A stretch of 6,105 bases of DNA from Chloroflexi bacterium RBG_13_51_18 (GTDB taxonomy: Bacteria; Chloroflexota; Dehalococcoidia; Dehalococcoidales; RBG-16-60-22). The notes below the pieces were generated by a model. That model was not told the origin of the DNA. It worked only from the letters and a program-made list of their open reading frames with translations, and made no database searches. Of this stretch, positions 1 to 5,966 are shown piece after piece. Numbering within the stretch: position 1 is the stretch's first letter; every line of letters begins with the position of its first letter. The stretch is from NCBI GenBank assembly GCA_001796495.1, contig MGMR01000071.1:1-6105 (forward strand). Reading direction: 5' to 3'. The position numbers and the translations under genes are program-made.

Positions 1-931
1 AAATAAGGTCGGCGCATTCTACCGACACCTTCTGCTTAAAGCGCAGCTGGTCTTTGGACATCGTCATGGCTTCCAGCGCCTGGTGCGCCTGTATCAGCAC
101 GACCGCCGCCGGCGCTTCGTAGATTTCGCGTGACTTTATCCCCACCACCCGGTTTTCTATATGGTCGATTCTGCCGATGCCGTGAAGACCGGCTATTTCG
201 TTCATTTTTTGAATCAGGTTTATCCCATCTATCTCTTTGCCGTCGAGGGATACCGGGATGCCCTTCTCGAACCCTATCTCGATGTACTGCGGTTTCGCGG
301 GAGCCTCATCCGGGCTTTTCGTCCAGGTGTAGACATCGGCGGGGGGTTCGGTCCAGGGGTCTTCCAGCACACCGCACTCGATACTCTTGCCCCACAGATT
401 TTCGTCGATGGAGTAAGGGCTCTTTTTAGTGACGGGGATGGGTATTTCATGTTTCAGCGCGTATTTGATAGTCTGCTCGCGCGTCATGCCCCACTCGCGG
501 GCGGGGGCAAGTATTTTCATGTCAGGCGCCAAGGCGTTGATGCCGACCTCGAAACGCACCTGGTCGTTGCCCTTGCCCGTACAGCCGTGGGCTATCGCCG
601 TAGCGCCCTCCGCCAGCGCCGTATCCACCAGTAATTTAGCCATCAGCGGGCGTGACAGCGCCGTCGCCAGGGGGTACTGTCCTTCGTAGAGAGCGTTCGC
701 CTGCAAAGCCGGGAAAACAAAGTATTTAACGAAGAGTTCTTTCCCATCGATGACCAGCGCTTTGACCGCGCCCACCTTCAGGGCTTTCTGCCGCACGGCT
801 TTAAAGTCTTTTTCATTGCCTACATCTATGGTCACGGCGATGACATCGACCTTGTACTTTTCCTGCAGCCATTTTATCGCGACCGAGGTGTCGACCCCGC
901 CGCTGTAAGCCAGAACAATTTTTTCCTTCAC
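1..931 (-). CDS. argG: Argininosuccinate synthase, N-terminal 310 codons (C-terminus beyond window)
   Basis: Catalyses the ATP-dependent joining of citrulline and aspartate to argininosuccinate in the cytoplasm, the penultimate step of arginine synthesis. My reverse-strand translation is open without a break from the GTG at 931 to the window edge. The protein begins VKEKIVLAYSGGVDTS; residues 8-16 (AYSGGVDTS) are the ATP-pyrophosphatase loop of this family. AHGCTGKGNDQVRFE at about residues 114-128 and YSIDENLWGKSIECG at about 173-187 are hallmark argininosuccinate synthase motifs. The family is about 400 residues long, so roughly the last 90 are missing because the window ends, not because the gene is broken. 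The GTG start is chosen because GGAGGGAGG lies 6 bases upstream and the family usually begins just before the K-V/I-V-L-A-Y-S-G-G strand. It lies 27 bases after the hydrolase-like gene and is probably the fifth gene of the arg operon. Function very secure. Confidence 0.97.
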   Translation of the reverse strand, partial: MKEKIVLAYSGGVDTSVAIKWLQEKYKVDVIAVTIDVGNEKDFKAVRQKALKVGAVKALVIDGKELFVKYFVFPALQANALYEGQYPLATALSRPLMAKLLVDTALAEGATAIAHGCTGKGNDQVRFEVGINALAPDMKILAPAREWGMTREQTIKYALKHEIPIPVTKKSPYSIDENLWGKSIECGVLEDPWTEPPADVYTWTKSPDEAPAKPQYIEIGFEKGIPVSLDGKEIDGINLIQKMNEIAGLHGIGRIDHIENRVVGIKSREIYEAPAAVVLIQAHQALEAMTMSKDQLRFKQKVSVECADLI

Positions 932-937
932 ACCAAG

Positions 938-946
938 CCTCCCTCC
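938..946 (-). promoter_or_regulatory. Strong Shine-Dalgarno of argG
   Basis: On the minus strand this reads GGAGGGAGG, ending 6 bases before the GTG at 931. It is the strongest ribosome binding site in the window and decides the non-ATG start of argG. It directly follows the dyad at 947-963, so an RNA hairpin there could influence access to it. Confidence 0.85.
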
Positions 947-963
947 ATTAACCAGCGGTTAAT
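947..963. repeat. Perfect 7-bp-arm dyad at the hydrolase stop / argG leader
   Basis: ATTAACC, then AGC, then GGTTAAT: a 17-base perfect inverted repeat with a 3-base centre. It contains the TAA stop codon of the upstream gene (959-961) and ends immediately before the argG ribosome binding site. As RNA it could form a short hairpin next to the Shine-Dalgarno; as DNA it could be a repressor operator. There is no T tract after it, so it is not an intrinsic terminator. The function is inferred, the symmetry is directly visible. Confidence 0.6.
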
Positions 964-1882
964 TCCCTTTATTGAAATTATCTTCTAAAAATTCTATTAT
1001 CTCCGAACTGATGCCGGGATATTCCCAGGAATAATGATGACCCGGCGCCCTCAACCATTTTAATATATCGCCCGGATGCTCATCCGGCGGTGACAGCCCT
1101 ATCCAGTGCTTGAAAGTGGCCCACACCATGCCGGGCACGTTACCATAGCTGAAAGCGTCTTCACAGGTCCCGTTGGTGTTTATCCTTAACGTTCTTTCCT
1201 GGACCCTCGCCTTGTACCAGAACGGATTGCCGGTCTGGATACTGTAAACATTAGGCCTGTCTCTTAAAAAGGCCATCGCCTCTTCGGTGATAACCGTGCC
1301 GGTGCTTTCACCGGCGATAATAAACTTCAGGTCGGGCAGGTGGTCGACGAGAAATTCCACCCGTTTTTCCATATCCGGGACCTTTTTGGTATAGCGCGTG
1401 GAGGCTTCGATCATTTCCTTGATGCTGCCCCATAAACCCCGGTTGGTGCGGCAGTAATTCAATATCAGGGGACGGTTTCCCAGCGCTTTAAGTTCATCGG
1501 TGATGCCTTGGAGTATGCTCTCCCACCCGGGTGTATCCGCAACATAGTTCCACCCCATTCCCCCCGAATTAAAGAAGACTACGATATCCACGTCCCTGGC
1601 GGCTATATACGAGCCGACCAGTTGATTCACTACTACCTCATATCTTTCGCCTCTATTGCCAACCAGTTCATCCGCAATCTTCCCGGCGTCATCAACCACC
1701 GAAGCCGGCACCGAAGAAAAATCTACATCAGTAAAAACAGGCTCACGGATACCGATATCATTGGCCATGCCAACCTCTGAATTGTAAAAAATTAGTAATA
1801 GACATATGAATGCAAGTATAACAGCGGATACGATTATTCCAGGGCCGCCCAGCTTATCGAGTTTCTTAAAACTTATATCCAC
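959..1882 (-). CDS. Membrane-anchored alpha/beta-hydrolase-like protein of unknown function
   Basis: A 307-residue protein I do not recognise as any named enzyme. Residues 1-13 carry Lys6, Lys7 and Lys10, followed by one hydrophobic segment at about 14-33 (IIVSAVILAFICLLLIF). By the positive-inside rule this gives a signal-anchor with the main domain outside the cytoplasm; cleavage cannot be excluded, and no lipobox is seen. The soluble part looks like an alpha/beta hydrolase: a hydrophobic strand then FFNSGGMGW (103-111) as a possible oxyanion loop, IIAGESTGT (188-196) as a nucleophile elbow with Ser193, NGTCEDAF (237-244) offering Asp242, and APGHHYSWEYP (279-289) offering His282 or His283. 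The triad is therefore apparently complete, but the substrate is unknown. It lies 21 bases after argD and 27 before argG, where argF is often found. The start is GTG with no Shine-Dalgarno; Met39 is a possible later start but would remove the membrane segment. An own leaderless promoter is possible (see 1890-1920). It could act on an ester, thioester or peptide; I would not name one. Confidence 0.85.
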   Translation of the reverse strand: MDISFKKLDKLGGPGIIVSAVILAFICLLLIFYNSEVGMANDIGIREPVFTDVDFSSVPASVVDDAGKIADELVGNRGERYEVVVNQLVGSYIAARDVDIVVFFNSGGMGWNYVADTPGWESILQGITDELKALGNRPLILNYCRTNRGLWGSIKEMIEASTRYTKKVPDMEKRVEFLVDHLPDLKFIIAGESTGTVITEEAMAFLRDRPNVYSIQTGNPFWYKARVQERTLRINTNGTCEDAFSYGNVPGMVWATFKHWIGLSPPDEHPGDILKWLRAPGHHYSWEYPGISSEIIEFLEDNFNKGN

Positions 1883-1889
1883 AAAGATA

Positions 1890-1920
1890 ATTCTAACAAA
1901 TATTTATCCCGTAATGCCAG
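1890..1920 (-). promoter_or_regulatory. Possible internal leaderless promoter for the hydrolase-like gene
   Basis: On the minus strand, TGT-TAGAAT (1898-1890) is an extended -10 matching TATAAT at five of six positions, ending 7 bases before the GTG at 1882. Transcription would then begin at or very near the start codon. The -35 is weak (CTGGCA at 1920-1915 with a 19-base spacer), which an extended -10 may tolerate. The lack of any Shine-Dalgarno before this GTG supports the idea. The -10 lies in the argD stop region, so this would let the last genes be transcribed separately from argJBD. Confidence 0.4.
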
Positions 1921-3091
1921 AAAATACCTTGTCCAGTATGCCGATAGCCTCATCGACCTCTTTGCTGCCGATAATCAGCGGCGGTATAAAACGTATGGCA
2001 TTCGCTTTGAGCTTGTTCACCAGCAAGCCTTTTTCCAGGCACTCCAGGACCACCTTCTGCGCTATTTCACTATCGAATTGAACGGCTATGAGTAAGCCCC
2101 GCCCGCGAACGTCGGTTATGAACGGATATTTCTCCTTTAAACCAAGCAGCTTTTCCATGAAATACTCACCGACTGTCTTAGCATTACCGGCGATGTCATT
2201 ATCGATGACATATTTCAGCGTGGCATAGGCCGCGGCGCAGGTAACCGGGTTACCGCCGAAGGTAGCATTATGGTCGCCGAGGGTAAACACGGCCGCTTTT
2301 TCTTTAGCCAGCAGCGCCCCGATGGGCATACCGCCGCCCAGCCCTTTAGCCAGCGTTATAATATCCGGCTCAATGCCGTACTGCATATAACCGAACAGCG
2401 TCCCCAGGCGGCCTATCCCGGTCTGCACTTCATCCAGGATAAGTAAAATCCCTTTGCTGTCACACCATGCCCGCACATCTGTCAGGAAACCATCAATGGG
2501 AAGGTTGACACCCCCCTCCGCCTGTATCGGCTCCAGCATGACGGCGCAGGTCTTTTCCGTGGTGGCCGATTTTATCGCTTCGATATCGTTGTTGGCAACG
2601 TTGATAAAGCCAGCCGGCATAGGAACAAACGGCTCATGCATCTTCGGCTGGCCGCTGGCCGCCGTCATAGCCAGGGAGCGTCCGTGGAACGAGTCCATCG
2701 TGGTAATAACCTCATAAGCCCCGTTTAGCTTGAGCTTGCCGTAACGACGCGCCAGTTTCACGGCGCCTTCGTTAGCCTCAAGCCCGCTGTTTGCAATAAA
2801 AACCCTATCCATGCAGCTGTTTTTCACCAGCAATTCAGATAACTGCAGCATGGGTATGGTATAGTACCAGAGCGATGTCTGCATCAAGGTTTTTACCTGT
2901 TTGGCGACGGCTCTGGTTACCACCGGATGGCAGTGCCCCAGGCAATTGACCGCCAGCCCGCAGACAAAGTCGAGGTATTTTTTACCTTTATCGTCCCAGA
3001 CGCGAGCGCCTTTACCCCTGACCAGCGTAACCGGCACGCGCACGATAGTCTGCATGTAGTATTGCTTATCCAGTTCCTGCCAGTCGGTCAT
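1904..3091 (-). CDS. argD: Acetylornithine aminotransferase
   Basis: PLP-dependent class III aminotransferase of 395 residues that converts N-acetylglutamate semialdehyde plus glutamate to N-acetylornithine in the cytoplasm; some family members also serve lysine synthesis as succinyl-diaminopimelate aminotransferase. Visible features are LDFVCGLAVNCLGHCHP (40-56), ANSGLEANEGAVKLAR (100-115) for phosphate binding, SFHGRS (134-139), the DEVQTGIGR motif (220-228) with Asp220 facing the PLP ring nitrogen, LAKGLGGGMPIGA (247-259) with Lys249 as the Schiff-base lysine, NATFGGNP (275-282), and IRFIPPL (366-372) with the substrate-carboxylate arginine. Length is normal. The ATG at 3091 overlaps the argB TGA as ATGA, and AGAAGG lies 7 bases upstream, so translation is likely coupled to argB. 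The family includes GABA, ornithine and succinylornithine aminotransferases, but the operon setting makes argD the clear choice. Confidence 0.96.
   Translation of the reverse strand: MTDWQELDKQYYMQTIVRVPVTLVRGKGARVWDDKGKKYLDFVCGLAVNCLGHCHPVVTRAVAKQVKTLMQTSLWYYTIPMLQLSELLVKNSCMDRVFIANSGLEANEGAVKLARRYGKLKLNGAYEVITTMDSFHGRSLAMTAASGQPKMHEPFVPMPAGFINVANNDIEAIKSATTEKTCAVMLEPIQAEGGVNLPIDGFLTDVRAWCDSKGILLILDEVQTGIGRLGTLFGYMQYGIEPDIITLAKGLGGGMPIGALLAKEKAAVFTLGDHNATFGGNPVTCAAAYATLKYVIDNDIAGNAKTVGEYFMEKLLGLKEKYPFITDVRGRGLLIAVQFDSEIAQKVVLECLEKGLLVNKLKANAIRFIPPLIIGSKEVDEAIGILDKVFSGITG
3088..3091 (-). other. argB/argD ATGA stop-start overlap
   Basis: The TGA of argB (3090-3088) shares bases with the ATG of argD (3091-3089). 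Such a 4-base overlap usually means translational coupling by re-initiating ribosomes. The argD ribosome binding site AGAAGG (3104-3099) lies within the last argB codons. Confidence 0.9.
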
Positions 3092-3882
3092 TCTTCTACC
3101 TTCTCTTTTATCGTCGTGCCGCCGTCCCCGTTTTCGACTTCTTTAAGCAGGGCATGCGGCTTTCTCCCATCTATTATACGGGCAATCGTGCCTGCATTTA
3201 AAGCTTTCAGGCAGGCGTTTACCTTGGGAATCATCCCCCCCGCAATCACCCCGGAATCTATTAAAGCCTCCGCTTCCTTTCCGGACAATTGCGTTATTAC
3301 ATTCCCCGACTGGTCTTTTATGCCTTCTACATCCGTCAGGAAAATCAGTCTTTCGGCTTCCAATGCGGCGGCAAGTTCCCCGGCGATAGGGTCGCCGTTA
3401 ACATTTATAACCCCCGGGGCGCCTTCAGGTCTATCCAGCGAATAAAGGCTGACGGGCGATACTACCGGAACGAAACCGTCATTAAGCAGCGTTTCTAAAA
3501 TGTCTTTATTCACTTTTTCCGCCGACCCCACGTAGCCCAGGTCTTTATTTTTCACCCGGCTTTCCACCAGAGCGCCGTCGACGCCGCTGATGCCCACAGC
3601 GCGGCCGCCCCGGATATTGATTGCCGCGGTGATTTCTTTATTAACGAGCCCCGCCAGTACCGCCGTCACTACCTCCAGCGATGGCAAATCGGTGACGCGC
3701 TCACCCCGCACGAATTTAGTGGCGACACCCTGACGTGTAAGCCATTCCGTGATAGTGCCGCCGCCGCCGTGCACCACTACCAGAGGATGATTGTTTTTCT
3801 GCAGGGCAACAATATCCTCGATAGTGGTATCGCGGCTGCTGAAGGTAGAGCCGCCTATTTTAATAACCGTAATATTTTTCAT
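3088..3882 (-). CDS. argB: N-acetylglutamate kinase
   Basis: Amino-acid-kinase family enzyme that phosphorylates N-acetylglutamate with ATP, the second step of the pathway. With the ATG start it is 264 residues, beginning MKNITVIKIGGS. Motifs in that numbering: KIGGS (8-12) with catalytic Lys8, VVVHGGGGTITEWL (35-48) for nucleotide and substrate binding, RGERVTDLPSLEVV (59-72), NVNGDPIAGELAAAL (160-174), FLTDVEGI (181-188), and GGMIPKV (215-221) with Lys220 as the second phosphoryl-transfer lysine. A TTG nine bases upstream (3891) is in frame but sits directly beside the argJ stop with no room for a ribosome binding site, so I prefer the ATG at 3882, which has TTGGA just upstream. The enzyme lacks the long N-terminal helix of arginine-inhibited kinases. 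It follows argJ by 11 bases and overlaps argD. Confidence 0.95.
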   Translation of the reverse strand: MKNITVIKIGGSTFSSRDTTIEDIVALQKNNHPLVVVHGGGGTITEWLTRQGVATKFVRGERVTDLPSLEVVTAVLAGLVNKEITAAINIRGGRAVGISGVDGALVESRVKNKDLGYVGSAEKVNKDILETLLNDGFVPVVSPVSLYSLDRPEGAPGVINVNGDPIAGELAAALEAERLIFLTDVEGIKDQSGNVITQLSGKEAEALIDSGVIAGGMIPKVNACLKALNAGTIARIIDGRKPHALLKEVENGDGGTTIKEKVEE

Positions 3883-3893
3883 ATAATCCAACT

Positions 3894-5099
3894 CTAAGTC
3901 GTATATTCAGCGTTGATTTTTACATATTCTTCAGAGAGGTCGCACCCCCAGGCAGTAGCATTCGCCTTGCCTAGATGGAGATTCAGCGTTATATTTACCT
4001 CTTTGCCGCCCAGGTGTTTCACAACTTCTTTTTTATCGAAAGCCACCGGCGTCCCGTTTTTAACAATGCAGGTTTTGCCGATGTGCAACTCCGTTTTTTC
4101 TTCCTCTAAAGCCGCGCCACTGCGTCCCGCCGCCGCCAGCACCCTGCCCCAGTTGGGGTCGCTGCCGTGCACCGCCGTTTTCACCAGCGAGGAGCTTACA
4201 ATCGTCCTGGCCGCCAGCCGCGCATCTTTCGGGCTTAATGCCTCCTCTACTTTCACTTCAATCAGCCTGGTTGCCCCCTCGCCGTCGCGGACGGCTTCCC
4301 TGGCCAGATAGACGCATATTTTATTCAAAGCCCGCTGAAAAGCGACGGCTTTCTTGCTGCCTCCCGTTATAGCTTCTCCCCCCACCGCCCCGTTGGCCAT
4401 GATAAGCACCATATCGTTGGTGCTGTTGTCGCCATCCACGGATATCATATTGAACGATATCGCCACCGCTTTATTCAGCGCCCGGCGGAGAAAATCTAAT
4501 TCTACGGCGGAGTCGGTCGTTAAAAAGCAGAGCATGGTAGCCATGCTGGGGTGAATCATACCCGCCCCCTTCAGCATCCCCCCTATCGTAAAGTCCCCGG
4601 TTTTGACCGCCGCCTCCTTGGGCACCGTGTCCGTGGTCATTATCGCCCGGGCAAGATCATGGCCTCCCTCCTCTTTTAGAACAATTCGCGGGATCGCCGA
4701 CCTGATGCGCTCCATCGGCAGCATTGTACCGATAACGCCCGTGCTGGCCACCAGGACATTCTCCGGTTTCACTTTTATCTGACGTGCCGCCAGCCCAGTC
4801 ATTTCCACGGCATCCGCCATGCCCTGCCGACCGGTACAGGCGTTGGCGCAGCCGCTATTCATGACCACGGCAGAGGTTTTGCCCTTCTGCAGCCGTTCCC
4901 GGCTCAACAGCACCGGCGCCGCTTTCACCTTATTGGTGGTAAACACCGCCGCCGCCGCACAGGGTTCGGGAGAGAACAGGATGCCGAGGTCAAGTCGGGT
5001 CCCGGGGCTATATTTAATACCGGCGCTGACCGCACCGGCTAAAAAACCTCCGGGGGAAGTGACCCCACCGGAGGAAATAAAATCCGCATCCGTTTCCAT
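3894..5099 (-). CDS. argJ: Glutamate N-acetyltransferase / ornithine acetyltransferase, first gene of the arg operon
   Basis: Transfers acetyl from N-acetylornithine to glutamate, closing the acetyl cycle; many ArgJ also use acetyl-CoA to start it. The 401-residue protein has normal length and is made as a precursor that cleaves itself. The cleavage site is in KGAGMIHPSMATMLCFLTTDS (177-197), where Thr188 of ATML becomes the N-terminal nucleophile of the beta chain. Other signatures are VMNSGCANACTG (79-90), ASTGVIGTMLPM (118-129) with the oxyanion-hole Thr-Gly, VDGDNSTNDM (221-230), GSDPNWGR (312-319) and the C-terminus AWGCDLSEEYVKINAEYTT (383-401). The ATG at 5099 has no Shine-Dalgarno but has an extended -10 promoter ending 6 bases upstream, suggesting a leaderless mRNA. 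Whether it is mono- or bifunctional cannot be read from sequence; no argA is in the window. An intrinsic-terminator-like hairpin lies within codons 9-20. Confidence 0.97.
   Translation of the reverse strand: METDADFISSGGVTSPGGFLAGAVSAGIKYSPGTRLDLGILFSPEPCAAAAVFTTNKVKAAPVLLSRERLQKGKTSAVVMNSGCANACTGRQGMADAVEMTGLAARQIKVKPENVLVASTGVIGTMLPMERIRSAIPRIVLKEEGGHDLARAIMTTDTVPKEAAVKTGDFTIGGMLKGAGMIHPSMATMLCFLTTDSAVELDFLRRALNKAVAISFNMISVDGDNSTNDMVLIMANGAVGGEAITGGSKKAVAFQRALNKICVYLAREAVRDGEGATRLIEVKVEEALSPKDARLAARTIVSSSLVKTAVHGSDPNWGRVLAAAGRSGAALEEEKTELHIGKTCIVKNGTPVAFDKKEVVKHLGGKEVNITLNLHLGKANATAWGCDLSEEYVKINAEYTT
5041..5074 (-). terminator. Intrinsic-terminator-like hairpin inside the argJ 5' coding region (possible attenuator)
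   Basis: On the minus strand the outer arms CCTCCGG (5074-5068) and CCGGAGG (5053-5047) pair perfectly over 7 bp. Three more G-C pairs extend the stem past a single bulged U, around a loop of about 7 bases. TTTTTT (5046-5041) follows at once, so the form is that of an intrinsic terminator in the argJ sense direction. If transcription starts at the ATG, the stem covers about +26 to +53 and the U tract +54 to +59. The encoded residues (SSGGVTSPGGFL) match a conserved glycine/proline stretch of ArgJ, so part of the pattern may be due to protein constraint. The plus strand has no T tract after the hairpin, so it would act only on argJ transcription. Function inferred. Confidence 0.5.
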
Positions 5100-5105
5100 G
5101 AGTTA

Positions 5106-5134
5106 AATATAGCATATCTACGCTCGGCGGGCAA
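5106..5134 (-). promoter_or_regulatory. Promoter of argJ operon, leaderless architecture
   Basis: On the minus strand: TTGCCC (5134-5129), a 17-base spacer, then TATATT (5111-5106) preceded by TGC, giving an extended -10. Only 6 bases (TAACTC) separate the -10 from the argJ ATG, so the transcript should begin at or beside the A of the start codon. This agrees with the absence of a ribosome binding site. It is the best promoter match in the window. Confidence 0.7.
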
Positions 5135-5138
5135 TTAT

Positions 5139-5165
5139 ATGTTAAACGTTGATGGCTTGAAACAT
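5139..5165. promoter_or_regulatory. Weak dyad between the two divergent promoters (possible operator)
   Basis: ATGTT (5139-5143) and AACAT (5161-5165) form an interrupted inverted repeat centred at 5152, between the two -35 boxes, with a 6-base palindrome AACGTT (5145-5150) nearby. A shared regulator of the divergent genes could bind here, but the arms are short and this could be chance. I do not see a convincing ArgR box of the TGAAT-type. Confidence 0.2.
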
Positions 5166-5185
5166 GTACGGCCCAGTGATAAACT
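5157..5185 (+). promoter_or_regulatory. Promoter of the FAH-family gene, leaderless architecture
   Basis: TTGAAA (5157-5162), a 17-base spacer, then TAAACT (5180-5185) preceded by TGA as an extended -10. Six bases (CAAACT) then lead to the ATG at 5192. The -10 is only a 4/6 match, but spacing and TG extension mirror the argJ promoter exactly, and the gene has no Shine-Dalgarno. The 92-base region 5100-5191 therefore consists of two back-to-back promoters whose -35 boxes are 22 bases apart. Confidence 0.5.
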
Positions 5186-5191
5186 CAAACT

Positions 5192-5959
5192 ATGAAAATC
5201 GTCAGGTTCACCAGCGGCTTTTCCATGGAATACGGGATACTCTATGAAGACGCCATTATCAGTATCGATGATTCTCCTTTTGAAGTCATAAAAGAGACCC
5301 ACCGGCATTACCGCATCAGCGACGTAAGGCTGCTGCCGCCCTGTCAGCCCTCCAAAATCATCGCCCTGGGGGTCAACTACCAGAGCCACGGCGATGAAAT
5401 GAAAAGCAGCCTGCCTGATGAGCCTCTGATATTCATCAAGCCTCCCACATCGGTCATCGGGCCGGAGGATAAAATCATATACCCCCCCTCCTCGGAAAGG
5501 GTCGATTACGAAGGCGAGCTGGGCGTGGTGATAAAATCGGTTACCCGCCAGGTCTCCAGGGAGGAAGCCGTCGACCATATACTGGGGTATACCTGCGTTA
5601 ACGATGTGACCGCGCGCGACCTCCAGGCTAAAGACAGGCAGTGGACACGCGCCAAGGGCTTCGATACTTTCTGTCCCATCGGGCCCTGCATTGAGACGGA
5701 CCTCGACCCGTTCGACCTTACACTGGCGACTTATCTCAACGGTGAACTGAAACAGGAGTCCCGCACCAGCCAGCTCGTTTTTCCCGTCGATGAGCTGATA
5801 AGCTTTATTTCCAACGTGATGACTCTGCTCCCCGGCGATGTTATTTCCACCGGCACGCCGGCCGGCGTCGGCCCGATACTCCCCGGCGACACCATAGAGG
5901 TAAAGATAGAGGGAATAGGGACTTTGCGGAACTACGTGGCCAAGCAGGATTTAGATTAG
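5192..5959 (+). CDS. Fumarylacetoacetate hydrolase (FAH) family protein
   Basis: A 255-residue metal-dependent enzyme of the FAH fold, a family whose members cleave or isomerise beta-diketo acids or decarboxylate oxaloacetate-like acids; bacterial members include HpcE-type isomerases, fumarylpyruvate hydrolases and FAHD1-like acylpyruvases. Residues 1-50 form the short N-terminal region, and the FAH domain spans about 54-250. Seen motifs: IIALGVNYQSHGDEM (56-70), DYEGELGVVI (105-114) with Glu107 and Glu109 as metal ligands, GYTCVNDVTARDLQ (132-145) with Asp138 as the third ligand, RAKGFDTFCPIGP (153-165) with Lys155, and STGTPAGVGP (219-228). All expected catalytic positions are present. The substrate cannot be assigned. 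It starts at an ATG without a ribosome binding site, directly downstream of a promoter, and is followed 18 bases later by another gene on the same strand. It is divergent from argJ; no metabolic link to arginine is evident. Confidence 0.92.
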   Translation: MKIVRFTSGFSMEYGILYEDAIISIDDSPFEVIKETHRHYRISDVRLLPPCQPSKIIALGVNYQSHGDEMKSSLPDEPLIFIKPPTSVIGPEDKIIYPPSSERVDYEGELGVVIKSVTRQVSREEAVDHILGYTCVNDVTARDLQAKDRQWTRAKGFDTFCPIGPCIETDLDPFDLTLATYLNGELKQESRTSQLVFPVDELISFISNVMTLLPGDVISTGTPAGVGPILPGDTIEVKIEGIGTLRNYVAKQDLD

Positions 5960-5966
5960 TAATACC

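Noticed and set aside
161..634. 157-codon open frame on the plus strand
   Set aside because: It lies wholly antisense to argG, which has unmistakable family motifs in the opposite frame; the translation is low-complexity in character and shows no family pattern.
959..990. GATAAT-containing sequence in the hydrolase 3' end as an argG promoter
   Set aside because: The hexamer falls in codons for Asp-Asn, no suitable -35 is seen at normal spacing, and argG has a strong ribosome binding site typical of an operon-internal gene.
1766..1768. ATG at Met39 as the start of the hydrolase-like gene
   Set aside because: It would remove the well-formed membrane segment, and the GTG at 1882 has a plausible promoter directly upstream; kept only as an alternative.
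2927..3445. 172-codon open frame on the plus strand across the argB/argD junction
   Set aside because: Antisense to two clear enzymes; its composition (rich in Ser, Pro, Ala, Phe) is typical of a shadow of a coding frame.
3883..3891. TTG at 3891 as the argB start (267 residues)
   Set aside because: It sits 2 bases after the argJ stop with no properly spaced ribosome binding site, whereas the ATG at 3882 gives the usual N-terminus M-K-N-I-T-V-I-K-I-G-G-S.
5135..5165. ArgR-type ARG box between the divergent promoters
   Set aside because: No convincing TGAAT...ATTCA-like symmetry was found; only a weak interrupted ATGTT/AACAT dyad is present.
5135..5578. 147-codon open frame on the minus strand
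   Set aside because: It is antisense to the well-supported FAH-family gene and would also span its promoter; no recognisable protein features.
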